Counted from the first letter of the stretch, positions 46,745-55,678 are shown. The stretch: 64,000 nucleotides of DNA from Roseovarius halotolerans (GCF_900172255.1 NZ_FWFU01000004.1:1-64000); one strand, 5' to 3'. Notes: generated by a model not told the origin, from the letters alone. Numbers and translations: made by a program.

Positions 46745-47917
46745 ATGTCCGAAGACCCACATCCTTCCACTCACCCCCCACTCCCACCCACCACGGAAGA
46801 TGATCGGGTGTCGTGGCTCCGCCTCTTGCGCTCACGCCGGGTCGGCCCAACGACCTTCATGCGGCTGATGGGGGAACATGGCTCTGCCAGCGCGGCGCTT
46901 TCGGCGCTGCCCGAAGTAGCCCGCGCCGCCGGGGTCGAGGATTACAGCCCCTGCCCCGAGGACGTCGTCCGCGCCGAACTGCGCGCCGCAAAGGCGGCGG
47001 GTGCGCGCATGATCTGCATGGGCGACCCTCTCTATCCCGCTGATCTGCAACAGATTCCCGATGCGCCGCCGCTTCTCTGGGCGATTGGCGATCCCGATGT
47101 TCTCAAACGCCCGATGGTCGCGCTGGTGGGCGCGCGCAACGCCTCGTCGCTGGGGCTGCGCATGGCCCGCGCGCTGGCCGCCGACCTTGCCGCCGAAGGC
47201 TTTGTCGTGGTCTCGGGCCTGGCGCGCGGCATCGACACCGCCGCCCATACCGCCACGCTCGACGCGGGCACCGTCGCCATCTTGGCCGGGGGCGTCGACG
47301 TGATGTACCCGGCCGAAAACGCGCGCCTTGCCGAGGGTATCGCCAAGACCGGGCTGCGCCTTTCGGAGCAGCCCCTGGGCATGGCGCCGCAGGCGCGCCA
47401 TTTTCCCCGCAGGAACAGGATCATAAGCGGTATTGCAAAGGCTGTCGTGGTGGTCGAGGCGGCGGTCAAATCGGGCTCGCTCATCACCGCCCGCATGGCG
47501 CTTGACCAGGGGCGCGAGGTGCTGGCGGTGCCCGGCCACCCCTTTGATGCGCGCGCCGCCGGGTGCAACATGCTGATCCGCGACGGTGCTCTTCTGGTGC
47601 GCCGCGCCGCCGACGTGATCGAGGCGCTGCCAGCCACCGCGCACCCGGCCCCGGCACAGACGGAAATACCACTGACGGAACCGGCCCCCGCCCTGCCCGG
47701 CGAACCTCCGACGCCACCGCGCGAGCGCCGCAGCCTGCGCGATACCGCCCTCTTGCACAGCCAGATCCTTGACCGGCTCGGCCCCTCGCCCCTGGCCGAG
47801 GATCAGCTGATCCGCGATCTGGCCGCGCCCGCCAACGCCATCACCCCGGCGCTGACCGACCTGGAACTGGATGGCCGCATCCGCCGCCAGCCGGGTGGCC
47901 TTTTGTCGCTGGCCTGA
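46745..47917 (+). CDS. dprA: DNA-processing protein DprA
   Basis: A 390-residue DprA/Smf protein that binds incoming single-stranded DNA and loads RecA during transformation and gene-transfer-agent uptake. After a Pro-rich N-terminus and SAM-like region comes the Rossmann-like domain with ALVGARNASSLG, SGLARGIDTAAH and SGSLITARMAL, and a C-terminal winged helix (about 325-390). ATG 46745 follows GGCGGAGC and is preferred to an in-frame GTG at 46718. A CtrA-like box and the 11-bp array lie upstream. Confidence 0.94.
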   Translation: MSEDPHPSTHPPLPPTTEDDRVSWLRLLRSRRVGPTTFMRLMGEHGSASAALSALPEVARAAGVEDYSPCPEDVVRAELRAAKAAGARMICMGDPLYPADLQQIPDAPPLLWAIGDPDVLKRPMVALVGARNASSLGLRMARALAADLAAEGFVVVSGLARGIDTAAHTATLDAGTVAILAGGVDVMYPAENARLAEGIAKTGLRLSEQPLGMAPQARHFPRRNRIISGIAKAVVVVEAAVKSGSLITARMALDQGREVLAVPGHPFDARAAGCNMLIRDGALLVRRAADVIEALPATAHPAPAQTEIPLTEPAPALPGEPPTPPRERRSLRDTALLHSQILDRLGPSPLAEDQLIRDLAAPANAITPALTDLELDGRIRRQPGGLLSLA

Positions 47918-47993
47918 CCCGTCAGCGGCACCCCGGCGCCGCCTGCATTGACGTCCCGCCGGCCCCGCACCGGGCCCGCCCGCCCCCGGCGCA

Positions 47994-48022
47994 TTGACAA
48001 ATCCACTTGTAAGCCCACATGG
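47994..48022 (+). promoter_or_regulatory. Possible promoter of topA
   Basis: A perfect TTGACA (47994-47999) lies 64 bases before the topA ATG. At 17-18 bases spacing the -10 is poor (ACATGG or CATGGT), so the call rests mainly on the -35 and location. Confidence 0.35.
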
Positions 48023-48063
48023 TCCGCCGCCATAAGTCTCGACCCGAGTCGAAAGGAGTCTCC

Positions 48064-50586
48064 ATGCCCGTCGTCGTTGTCGAATCCCCGGCCAAGGCCA
48101 AGACAATAAACAAGTATCTGGGATCCGACTACACGGTTCTGGCGTCTTACGGGCATGTCCGCGACCTGCCCGCCAAGGATGGTTCGGTCGATCCCGAGCA
48201 TGATTTCGACATGAAATGGGAGATCGGAAACGACTCCCGCAAGCACGTCAAGGCGATCGCCGACGCGCTCAAGGATGACCAGACGCTGATCCTCGCAACC
48301 GACCCTGATCGCGAGGGCGAGGCGATCAGCTGGCACCTGGAAGAGGCGCTGCGCAAGCGCAAGGTGATCAAGGCCGACACCAAGGTGAGCCGCGTGGTGT
48401 TCAACGCGATCACCAAGACCGCCGTAACCGAGGCGATGAAGAATCCCCGCGACGTCGATGGCGACCTCGTCGAGGCCTATCTTGCCCGCCGCGCGCTCGA
48501 TTACCTTGTCGGGTTCAACCTGAGCCCGGTACTGTGGCGCAAACTGCCGGGCGCGAAATCGGCCGGGCGCGTGCAATCGGTCTGCCTGCGCCTGATCGTC
48601 GAGCGCGAGATGGAGATCGAGGCCTTCCGCGCCCGCGAATACTGGTCCGTGAAGGCGCTTCTGGCCACCCCGCGCGGACAGGAATTCGAGGCCCGGCTGA
48701 CGGTTCTGGCCGGCAAGAAACTTGAACGCTACGACCTTGAGAACGGCACCCAGGCGGAACTGGCGGTGCAGGCCATCGAGTCACGCGACCTGAGCGTGAA
48801 GTCGGTCGAGGCCAAGCCCGCATCGCGCAACCCGGCCCCGCCCTTCATGACCTCCACCCTCCAGCAGGAGGCCAGCCGCAAGTTCGGCATGGGCGCGCGC
48901 CAGACCATGAGCGCGGCGCAGCGGCTCTATGAGGCAGGGTATATCACCTATATGCGGACCGACGGCATCGACATGGCCCCGGAGGCCGTGATGGCCGCGC
49001 GCGACGCGATCAAGGACCGTTTCGGCGAGGATTATGTCCCCAAATCGCCGCGCATGTACAAGAACAAGGCGAAGAACGCGCAAGAGGCGCATGAATGCAT
49101 CCGCCCCACCGACATGACGCGCGATGCCAAGGCGATCCGCACCACCGATGCCGATCAGCGCAAGCTGTATGACCTGATCTGGAAACGCACCCTCGCCTGC
49201 CAGATGGAGGGCGCGCGCATGGAGCGCACCACCGTCGATATCGGCAGCCGCGATGGCCAGGTCGAGCTGCGCGCCACCGGGCAGGTTGTCCTGTTCGACG
49301 GTTTCCTGCGCATCTACGAAGAGGGGCGCGACGATCAGGCGGTCGATGACGACGACAAGCGCCTGCCCCAGATCACCGAGGGCGAACCCGCAGACAAGCG
49401 CGGCGTCACCCCCGAGCAGCATTTCACCCAGCCGCCGCCGCGCTATACCGAGGCGACGTTGGTCAAGAAGATGGAAGAGCTGGGCATCGGCCGCCCGTCG
49501 ACCTATGCCAGCATCGTCACCACGATCCAGGACCGCGAATATGTCCGCAAGGACAAGAACCGCCTGATCCCCGAAGACAAGGGCCGGATCGTCACGATCT
49601 TCCTGCTCAACTTCTTCCGCAAATATGTGGGCTACGAGTTCACCGCCAATCTGGAGGACGACCTGGACAAGGTCAGCGCGGGCGATCTTGACTACAAGCA
49701 GGTGCTCAACCGGTTCTGGCGCGATTTCTCGGCGGCGATCGCCGAGACCTCCGAACTGAGGATCACCGAGGTTCTGGACATTCTCGACGACGCGCTTGCC
49801 CCGCAGCTTTACCCGCCGCGCGAGGATGGCAGCGATCCGCGCGCCTGTCCGCTCTGCGGCGAAGGCAGCCTGCATCTCAAGACGTCGCGCACCGGCGGAT
49901 TCGTCGGCTGTTCGCGCTATCCCGAGTGCCGCTACACCCGGCCCATCGGCGGCGAGGGGGCCGAGGGCGGCGACAGGGTGCTGGGCGAGGACGCGGGCGA
50001 CGAGATCAGCCTGCGCTCGGGCCGGTTCGGCCCCTATGTGCAGCGCGGCGATGTCACCGAAGAGAACAAGAAGCCACCCCGCGCCAGCCTGCCCAAGGGG
50101 TGGAGCCCCGACGACATGGACCTGGAAAAGGCCCTGATGCTGCTGAACCTCCCGCGCGAGATCGGCCCGCATCCCGAGGACGGCGAGCCGGTCGAGGCCG
50201 GGATCGGGCGCTATGGCCCCTATGTGAAACACGGCCGCCTTTACGCCAACCTGAAGGATCCCGATGACGTCTTCACCATCGGGATGAACCGCGCGGTCGA
50301 GGAACTGGCCAAGAAGGCCGCCTCACGCGGGAAGGGGCGCGCCACGGCGAAGGCGCTCAAGGAACTGGGCGATCATCCCGAAAGCGGCGGTGCGGTGAAC
50401 GTGATGGATGGCCGCTATGGCCCCTATGTGAAATGGGACAAGGTCAACGCCACCCTGCCCAAGGGCACCGACCCCGAAGAGGTGACGATGGAGATGGCCG
50501 TGCAGCTTATCGCCGAGAAGGCCGGCAAGAAGGGCAAGGGCCGCGCCAAGGCCGCACCCCGCAAGAAGGCCGCCGCCAAGAAATGA
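48064..50586 (+). CDS. topA: DNA topoisomerase I
   Basis: A type IA topoisomerase of 840 residues that relaxes negative supercoils. The Toprim domain begins VVVESPAKAKTINKYLG with DPDREGE further on. The active tyrosine is Tyr296 in GYITYMRTDG. One four-Cys zinc ribbon (CPLCGEGSLHL...GCSRYPEC) follows, then three GRFGPYVQ/GRYGPYVK repeats and a Lys/Ala-rich basic tail that binds DNA. ATG 48064 (MPVVVVESPAKAK) is the family start; upstream codons are not conserved. Confidence 0.97.
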   Translation: MPVVVVESPAKAKTINKYLGSDYTVLASYGHVRDLPAKDGSVDPEHDFDMKWEIGNDSRKHVKAIADALKDDQTLILATDPDREGEAISWHLEEALRKRKVIKADTKVSRVVFNAITKTAVTEAMKNPRDVDGDLVEAYLARRALDYLVGFNLSPVLWRKLPGAKSAGRVQSVCLRLIVEREMEIEAFRAREYWSVKALLATPRGQEFEARLTVLAGKKLERYDLENGTQAELAVQAIESRDLSVKSVEAKPASRNPAPPFMTSTLQQEASRKFGMGARQTMSAAQRLYEAGYITYMRTDGIDMAPEAVMAARDAIKDRFGEDYVPKSPRMYKNKAKNAQEAHECIRPTDMTRDAKAIRTTDADQRKLYDLIWKRTLACQMEGARMERTTVDIGSRDGQVELRATGQVVLFDGFLRIYEEGRDDQAVDDDDKRLPQITEGEPADKRGVTPEQHFTQPPPRYTEATLVKKMEELGIGRPSTYASIVTTIQDREYVRKDKNRLIPEDKGRIVTIFLLNFFRKYVGYEFTANLEDDLDKVSAGDLDYKQVLNRFWRDFSAAIAETSELRITEVLDILDDALAPQLYPPREDGSDPRACPLCGEGSLHLKTSRTGGFVGCSRYPECRYTRPIGGEGAEGGDRVLGEDAGDEISLRSGRFGPYVQRGDVTEENKKPPRASLPKGWSPDDMDLEKALMLLNLPREIGPHPEDGEPVEAGIGRYGPYVKHGRLYANLKDPDDVFTIGMNRAVEELAKKAASRGKGRATAKALKELGDHPESGGAVNVMDGRYGPYVKWDKVNATLPKGTDPEEVTMEMAVQLIAEKAGKKGKGRAKAAPRKKAAAKK

Positions 50587-50595
50587 CCGGTCGCG

Positions 50596-50615
50596 CTACG
50601 TAAAGCCATACGTAG
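50596..50615. promoter_or_regulatory. Perfect CTACGTA/TACGTAG dyad upstream of scoA
   Basis: A 7-bp perfect inverted repeat with a 6-base spacer lies just after topA. A possible promoter for scoA follows (TTGACT at 50651-50656, CATACC at 50675-50680, 18-base spacer). The dyad is a candidate operator for the CoA-transferase cluster; the regulator is unknown. Confidence 0.45.
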
Positions 50616-50713
50616 TAACCCTAGTGGGCCGGATTTGCGGGCCGGGGTCGTTGACTTTGGCCCGTCTCGCGCCGCATACCGTGGGCAGACAGGTTTTCGA
50701 GGAGGATCTCGTG

Positions 50714-51409
50714 ATGAAGAAGGTCTATGGCAATGCGACCGAGGCCCTGGACGGGCTTTTGCGCGACGACATGCTGATCGCCGCGGGCGGCTTTGGCTTG
50801 TGCGGTATTCCGGAGCTTCTGCTGGAAGCGATCAAGGACAGCGGCGTCAAGGATCTGACCTTCGCCTCGAACAATGCGGGCGTCGACGATTTCGGCATCG
50901 GCATCCTGTTGCAGACCCGCCAGGTCCGCAAGATGCTCAGCTCCTACGTGGGCGAGAACGCCGAGTTCATGCGCCAGTACCTGTCGGGTGAACTGGAGCT
51001 GGAATTCAACCCGCAAGGCACATTGGCCGAGCGGATGCGCGCCGGGGGCGCGGGCATTCCTGGCTTCTACACCAAGACCGGCGTCGGCACCCAGGTGGCC
51101 GAGGGCAAGGAACACAAGGATTTCGACGGCGAGACCTATGTTCTTGAGCGCGGCATCTTTGCCGATCTCAGCATCGTCAAGGCCTGGAAGGCCGACACGA
51201 CCGGCAACGCGATCTTCCGCAAGACCGCGCGCAACTTCAATCCGCCCGCCGCAATGTGCGGCAAGGTCTGCGTGATGGAAGTGGAGGAGATCGTCGAACC
51301 CGGCGAGCTCGACCCCGATCACATCCACCTGCCCGGCATCTATGTGCATCGCCTGATCCAGGGCAAGCACGAGAAGCGCATCGAGCAACGCACCACCCGC
51401 GCGGCCTGA
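50714..51409 (+). CDS. scoA: 3-oxoacid CoA-transferase subunit A
   Basis: The 231-residue alpha subunit of a family I CoA-transferase, which moves CoA between succinyl-CoA and a 3-oxoacid such as acetoacetate. The family blocks are GGFGLCGIPELLLEAI, SNNAGVDDFGIGILL and GAGIPGFYTKTGVGT. ATG 50714 follows GGAGGATCTCGTG; the GTG 3 bases upstream is also possible. The matching B subunit is encoded at 53265, not directly next to it: two other genes lie between. Confidence 0.93.
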   Translation: MKKVYGNATEALDGLLRDDMLIAAGGFGLCGIPELLLEAIKDSGVKDLTFASNNAGVDDFGIGILLQTRQVRKMLSSYVGENAEFMRQYLSGELELEFNPQGTLAERMRAGGAGIPGFYTKTGVGTQVAEGKEHKDFDGETYVLERGIFADLSIVKAWKADTTGNAIFRKTARNFNPPAAMCGKVCVMEVEEIVEPGELDPDHIHLPGIYVHRLIQGKHEKRIEQRTTRAA

Positions 51410-51422
51410 GCCGGGGGCGGGA

Positions 51423-52493
51423 ATGCGTTCGCCCTATCAGGATCTGCCGGACCGGGCATTCTGGCGCAGCAGCGTCGGGCGAGACGATGCCGCGTCGCTG
51501 GCGCAGCTCTGGACACCCAAGGCGGGGATCACGCGCGAGACCGCGCTGATGACGATCGGAAGCTGCTTTGCCCAGCATCTGCATCGCGCGTTGGTGCGCG
51601 GCGGCTGGAATGTGCTGCAAGGCGAGGACATGTCCGCGCACCTGCCCACTCGGCTGTGCCATCGCTACGGCTACAACCTGTTCTCGGGGCGCTATGGCAA
51701 TGTCTATACCGCGCGCCAGTTCCGCCAGCTGATCGAGCAGGCGATCTCGCCCGCACCCGCGCCCGGCCCGATCTGGGAAAAGGACGGACGGTTTTATGAC
51801 GCGCTGCGCCCGACGGTCGAACCGGAGGGTCTGGGCCATCCCGACGAGGTCATGCAAAGCCGGCGGGAGCATCTTGTGGCGCTGCGGGGCGTTCTGGAAC
51901 GCGCCGAATGCATCATCCTGACCCTGGGCCTGACCGAGGGATGGATCGACAGCGCCAGCGGCTATGCGCTGCCGACGGCGCCGGGCACCGTGGCCGGGGA
52001 TCATGACCCCGCACGCGCGACCTTCCACAATTTCACCCAGACCGAAGTCATGGAAGACCTGAGGGCCAGCCGCGACCTGTTGCGCGCCCATGGTTGTTCC
52101 GCGCGCTTCGTGCTGACTGTGTCGCCGGTGCCGCTGGTGGCGACAGCCAGCGGCGATCATGTCGCCTCCGCGACCGCCTATTCCAAGGCGGTGCTGCGCG
52201 CGGCCTGCGGCGAATTGCAGATGAGCGATCCCGATTTCGACTATTTCCCGGCCTACGAGATCGTCACGACCACCATCGCACGCGGTCCCTATCTCGACCA
52301 GTTCGCGCGCCAGCCCACCGACGAAGGCGTGCAACTGGTGCTGAAGGCCTTCTCGCTGGCGCTTGGCGCGGGCGAAACGTCGGGCAAGGGCGCGGAAGCC
52401 GACAGCCCCGCCATCCCCCCGACCCCGCTTCCGACGCCTGTCGACGACGACACGATCTGCGAGGAAATCCTGCTGGAGGCGTTTCGCAAATGA
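51423..52493 (+). CDS. GSCFA-domain protein
   Basis: A 356-residue protein of the GSCFA family (PF08885), named for the motif seen here as TIGSCFAQHLHRAL near residue 45. Further features are LTLGLTEGWID and FVLTVSPVPLVAT, which suggest an SGNH/GDSL-hydrolase-like fold. Members occur in polysaccharide or cell-surface clusters in bacteria, but the reaction is not known to me. No signal peptide. It begins 13 bases after scoA, and its stop overlaps the next gene by ATGA, so it is in the same transcript as the CoA-transferase genes. Confidence 0.8.
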   Translation: MRSPYQDLPDRAFWRSSVGRDDAASLAQLWTPKAGITRETALMTIGSCFAQHLHRALVRGGWNVLQGEDMSAHLPTRLCHRYGYNLFSGRYGNVYTARQFRQLIEQAISPAPAPGPIWEKDGRFYDALRPTVEPEGLGHPDEVMQSRREHLVALRGVLERAECIILTLGLTEGWIDSASGYALPTAPGTVAGDHDPARATFHNFTQTEVMEDLRASRDLLRAHGCSARFVLTVSPVPLVATASGDHVASATAYSKAVLRAACGELQMSDPDFDYFPAYEIVTTTIARGPYLDQFARQPTDEGVQLVLKAFSLALGAGETSGKGAEADSPAIPPTPLPTPVDDDTICEEILLEAFRK

Positions 52494-53284
52494 CCCGCGT
52501 GGCGATCATAGGCAATTCGCATATCGGCGCCTACATGCTGGCGCGCGAAGCGATCGAGGCGGCCTTTCCCAAAGTGGCGCTGTCCTTCTTTGCGCTGCCG
52601 CGCCACAGCTTCTCGTCGTGCCGCTATGACGAGAACGGCGTGCTGATCGCCCGCGAACCCGCTGCAGAGGGCCTGCCGGACCGGATCGACCTGAGCGAAC
52701 AGGATCACATCCTGCTGACGGGCCAGAGCTTTGCCATCAGCGGCCTGAGCCGGATGATAAGCGATTTCGACGTGCTGGGGCTGGCCCCGCGCGGGCGAGC
52801 ACGCAGCGTTTCGTTGATGTTGCTGACAGAGTTCCTGGATTTCCGGATCGAGCGCTACTGCGAGAAGCTGGCGCGCTTCCTGCGCGGCGATCCGCGCTGC
52901 GTCGTGGTGCCGGCGCCCTTTCCCGCCGATGGGGCCGCGGATCTGCCCCAGGATGCCGCCGCGTGGCTGGAGCATCCCTCCGCTGCCGATCTAATCGGCC
53001 TCTGGTCGGATACGGTCGACTATCACATGTCAGGGCTCGACTATGGGTATATGCCCCAGCCCGACCACCTGACTGCGGGTCCGGGCCGCAGCATCGGCGC
53101 CTATGCGCGCGCCGCCACGCTCGCGCCGGAGCAGACCCCGGCGGCGCCCGATTACACGCATATGAATTCCGATTACGGCTTCGCCCATTTTGAAGCCTTC
53201 GCACGGCAATGGCTGGGCCTCGAGCCCGAATGCCGCCCTCACTCACCCCGAAAGGAGTATGACAATGGCTTGGGACCGCAATGA
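52490..53284 (+). CDS. Unknown protein, possibly SGNH-like, between GSCFA gene and scoB
   Basis: A 264-residue protein not firmly recognised. The N-terminus [21 protein letters not shown] has a glycine-flanked GNSHIG that could be a nucleophile loop of an SGNH-like fold, followed by [10 protein letters not shown]. The C-terminus has [17 protein letters not shown], where His could complete a catalytic set; this is speculative. No signal peptide. It shares ATGA with the GSCFA gene and overlaps scoB by 20 bases, so the pair is embedded in the operon. It looks like a functional partner of the GSCFA protein. Confidence 0.65.
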   Translation: MTRVAIIGNSHIGAYMLAREAIEAAFPKVALSFFALPRHSFSSCRYDENGVLIAREPAAEGLPDRIDLSEQDHILLTGQSFAISGLSRMISDFDVLGLAPRGRARSVSLMLLTEFLDFRIERYCEKLARFLRGDPRCVVVPAPFPADGAADLPQDAAAWLEHPSAADLIGLWSDTVDYHMSGLDYGYMPQPDHLTAGPGRSIGAYARAATLAPEQTPAAPDYTHMNSDYGFAHFEAFARQWLGLEPECRPHSPRKEYDNGLGPQ

Positions 53285-53891
53285 AATGGCCGCCCGCGCG
53301 GCGCAGGAACTGCAAGACGGCACCTATGTGAACCTGGGCATCGGCATCCCGACGCTGGTACCCAACTATATCCCCGAGGGCGTGCATGTGACGCTGCAAT
53401 CGGAGAACGGCATGCTGGGCATGGGCCCCTTCCCGACAGAAGACGAGGTCGATCCCGACCTGATCAACGCGGGCAAGCAGACCATCACCGAACTGCCGCA
53501 CACCGCCTATTTCGACAGCGCCACCAGCTTTGGCATGATCCGGGGCGGCAAGATCGCGATGGCGATCCTTGGCGCGATGGAGGTCGCCGAGAACGGTGAT
53601 CTTGCCAACTGGATGATCCCCGGCAAGCTGGTCAAGGGCATGGGCGGCGCGATGGACCTGGTGGCAGGCGTCGGTCGCGTCGTGGTGGTGATGGATCACA
53701 CCAACAAGCATGGCGACAGCAAGGTGCTCAAGGCATGCACCCTGCCGCTGACCGGCACCGGCGTGGTGAACCGGATCATCACCAATCTCGGTGTCCTCGA
53801 TGTCGTCGAGGGCGGGCTTAAGATCGTCGAGTGCGCCCCCGGCGTGACCGAGGACGAACTGCGCGCAGCCACCGACGCGACGATCGTCTGA
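53265..53891 (+). CDS. scoB: 3-oxoacid CoA-transferase subunit B
   Basis: The 208-residue beta subunit of the same CoA-transferase. The catalytic glutamate is Glu47 in [12 protein letters not shown], and [15 protein letters not shown] precedes it. Start choice: ATG 53265 has AAAGGAG at 7 bases spacing, whereas ATG 53259 leaves only one base and is unlikely. The start is inside the end of the upstream gene, so translation is probably coupled. Confidence 0.93.
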   Translation: MAWDRNEMAARAAQELQDGTYVNLGIGIPTLVPNYIPEGVHVTLQSENGMLGMGPFPTEDEVDPDLINAGKQTITELPHTAYFDSATSFGMIRGGKIAMAILGAMEVAENGDLANWMIPGKLVKGMGGAMDLVAGVGRVVVVMDHTNKHGDSKVLKACTLPLTGTGVVNRIITNLGVLDVVEGGLKIVECAPGVTEDELRAATDATIV

Positions 53892-53906
53892 TCGCCCGGC
53901 GCGGGC

Positions 53907-54725
53907 TCAGTTCATTGCGAGGTTGAGCGCGCAGCCATCCGAGATCAGTTCGGGGCGGGTCTTGCACAGCCCTCTGGCCACTTGGAAGGCGGCCAGCACC
54001 TTGGGCACGTAGTCGCGCGTCTCCGCGAAGGGCGGCACGCCCTTATGCGTCTTCACCGCGTTCTCGCCGGCATTGTAGCCGGCGAGCGCCAGCACCGCGT
54101 CGCCGCCGAATTCGGCCAGCAGCCAATCGAGATAGGCAACTCCGGCGCGAATGTTCTGTGCCGGCGAGAGGCTGTCTTCGACGCCGAAGCGGCGGGCGGT
54201 GTCGGGCATGAGCTGCATCAGCCCCTGCGCACCCTTGTGGCTTTCCGCACTGCGACGACCGCCGGATTCGACAGCGATGACCGCAAGGACCAATGCAGGC
54301 GACACGTTGGTGCCGATGGTCGCGCGCAGCACATGCTCGCCCTCGGACCGGGCGATACCCTGGATCGTTTGCAGGCGGGGCTCCTTGACCGAGGTGCCTC
54401 CCGGCCCTGCCGACAGGTTCAACATCGCCTCGCGCAGCCGTTCGGTGCCGTCGATCCCGATCGCGGGCGAGACCCGGTCCCAGAACCACGCGTAGCTTGC
54501 CACAGGCGCGCCGGGCGCCAGCTCAGGCGCGGCCGCGACTGTTTCAGTTGCTTTCGGCTTTTCGGGCTCGGGTTCGATCTGCACGGTGATACGCTTGGTG
54601 GTTCCCGGCTTGGGAGGCTTGCTCATCTTGAAAGTGAAGTCGGGGAACGGCGGCGGATCGCCGGCAAGCGCTGGCACGGGCAGCCAGACCGCCACGCCCA
54701 AAGCGAGGAGTGCGAAGAATTTCAT
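53907..54725 (-). CDS. Exported SLT-domain lytic transglycosylase
   Basis: A 272-residue periplasmic enzyme with a signal peptide (cleavage near ALAG, residue 22), a Pro-rich linker, and a goose-lysozyme-like SLT domain. The catalytic residue is Glu153 in AVIAVESGG, followed by GAQGLMQLMPDTARRFG and AGYNAGENAV. It cleaves peptidoglycan glycan chains to anhydromuropeptides. It is divergent from the tad locus, so it might open the wall for pilus assembly, but that is inference from position only. Confidence 0.92.
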   Translation of the reverse strand: MKFFALLALGVAVWLPVPALAGDPPPFPDFTFKMSKPPKPGTTKRITVQIEPEPEKPKATETVAAAPELAPGAPVASYAWFWDRVSPAIGIDGTERLREAMLNLSAGPGGTSVKEPRLQTIQGIARSEGEHVLRATIGTNVSPALVLAVIAVESGGRRSAESHKGAQGLMQLMPDTARRFGVEDSLSPAQNIRAGVAYLDWLLAEFGGDAVLALAGYNAGENAVKTHKGVPPFAETRDYVPKVLAAFQVARGLCKTRPELISDGCALNLAMN

Positions 54726-55084
54726 GGGCTTTTACTGCTCTGCCACTTCTTATGTCGTGGATTATCGCAAAAGAACGCGGGTTTTTCCAGAATTGTCTGA
54801 AAAAGAGAAACGCCAAACAGCCCCAGGCACCGGATATCCCCCCGAAACCATCAGATTCAAGCAATCTGAAAGTATTTTAAATCGTTAATTTTCCGATACT
54901 TGCAGTCCATCCCTCAGAAAAAGCCGCCATTCACGAAAAAGGTTCTAATCGCGCCAAATTCCTGCCCGAATTCAAGGGCTTTATGTGGTCATACCGCAAG
55001 GGAACAGGGCCAAGAGAGAGGCGGCCTTGAGAATGTCCAAGCGGTTGTAACGTGTAAGACACTGATCCTTTGGAGGGACCAACC
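54726..55084. other. 359-base AT-richer leader region upstream of the first flp gene
   Basis: Divergent spacer between the transglycosylase and flp genes. It holds a perfect 7-bp dyad TCAGATT/AATCTGA (54851-54857/54863-54869), then an AT-rich stretch with two TTAA sites only 4 bases apart, so it does not fit CtrA spacing. No obvious ORF or consensus promoter was found. Confidence 0.5.
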
Positions 55085-55288
55085 ATGATCAAGTTCATCA
55101 ACAATTTCTGCAAAGAAGAAGACGGCGCCGTGACAGTTGACTGGGTCGTTCTGACCGCAGCAGTCGTGGGTCTGGGCGTTGCAGGCGTCACCACCGTGAA
55201 AGGTGGCATCGACGGCCTGGCAGGCAATGTCAGCAGCTCGCTGAGCGGCGGCAGCGTTGTCAGCCTTGGCACCCTGGGCCAGAACTAA
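55085..55288 (+). CDS. Flp-type pilin 1
   Basis: A 67-residue type IVb prepilin. A short basic leader ends EEDG, and prepilin peptidase would cut after Gly14 to give AVTVDWVVLTAAVVGLG. The usual Glu5-Tyr6 of mature Flp pilins is Asp19-Trp20 here, which is common in this family as I recall. The C-terminal tail is Gly/Ser rich (SSSLSGGSVVSLG). ATG 55085 follows TGGAGGGACCAACC. A terminator directly follows, so this pilin can be made in excess of the other Tad proteins. Confidence 0.88.
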   Translation: MIKFINNFCKEEDGAVTVDWVVLTAAVVGLGVAGVTTVKGGIDGLAGNVSSSLSGGSVVSLGTLGQN

Positions 55289-55315
55289 TCACTTGCCGAC
55301 CGGCAACTGACAATC

Positions 55316-55351
55316 AAATCTGGCCGCAAACACCGCTTTGCGGCCAGATTT
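55316..55351 (+). terminator. Strong terminator after flp pilin 1
   Basis: A perfect 15-bp stem (55316-55330/55337-55351), with CTGGCCGCAAA pairing to TTTGCGGCCAG and a 6-base loop, followed by TCTTG. It lies between the two pilin genes. It would end or sharply reduce transcription into the second pilin and Tad genes. Confidence 0.82.
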
Positions 55352-55426
55352 TCTTGACGGCCTGCAACCGTCAACCCGGCTGAACGAGGCGCCCAAACGG
55401 CGCACCCACGCCAAAAGGAATGTGCC

Positions 55427-55621
55427 ATGATTAAGTTCTTCAAGAAGTTTGCGTTTAACACCGAAGGTGCCATCACCGTCGACTGGGTCGTCCTGACGGC
55501 CGCAGTGGTCGGACTTGGCTTCGGAGTGGTTGGCATGTTGCTGAGCGGCAACTCGGCCCTGGGCCAGAAGCTCTCGGAATCGATGCAGGACGCTAAAGTC
55601 CAAGAGCTGGTTCTGCACTGA
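55427..55621 (+). CDS. Flp-type pilin 2
   Basis: A 64-residue prepilin paralogous to the first. The leader NTEG ends at Gly14 and the mature part starts AITVDWVVLTAAVVGLG, with the same Asp-Trp pair at positions 5-6. The C-terminal tail differs (GQKLSESMQDAKVQELVLH) and is charged rather than Gly/Ser rich, so it may be a minor pilin. ATG 55427 follows AAAAGGAATGTGCC. Confidence 0.88.
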   Translation: MIKFFKKFAFNTEGAITVDWVVLTAAVVGLGFGVVGMLLSGNSALGQKLSESMQDAKVQELVLH

Positions 55622-55656
55622 CAGGCATCCGTAGAGCCTTTGAACCTCAAAAACGG

Positions 55657-55678
55657 CTGATGCCAATGCGTCAGCCTT
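55657..55678 (+). terminator. Terminator after flp pilin 2
   Basis: Stem GGCTGA/TCAGCC extended inward by U-G, G-C and C-G pairs (55657-55665/55670-55678) with a CAAT loop, preceded by AAAAAC and followed by TTTTTCTTTTCC. The flanking A and T runs make it work on both strands. Confidence 0.8.

Noticed and set aside
54877-54888. Possible CtrA site TTAA...TTAA upstream of flp
   Set aside because: The half sites are 4 bases apart; CtrA needs 7, so it does not fit the consensus.
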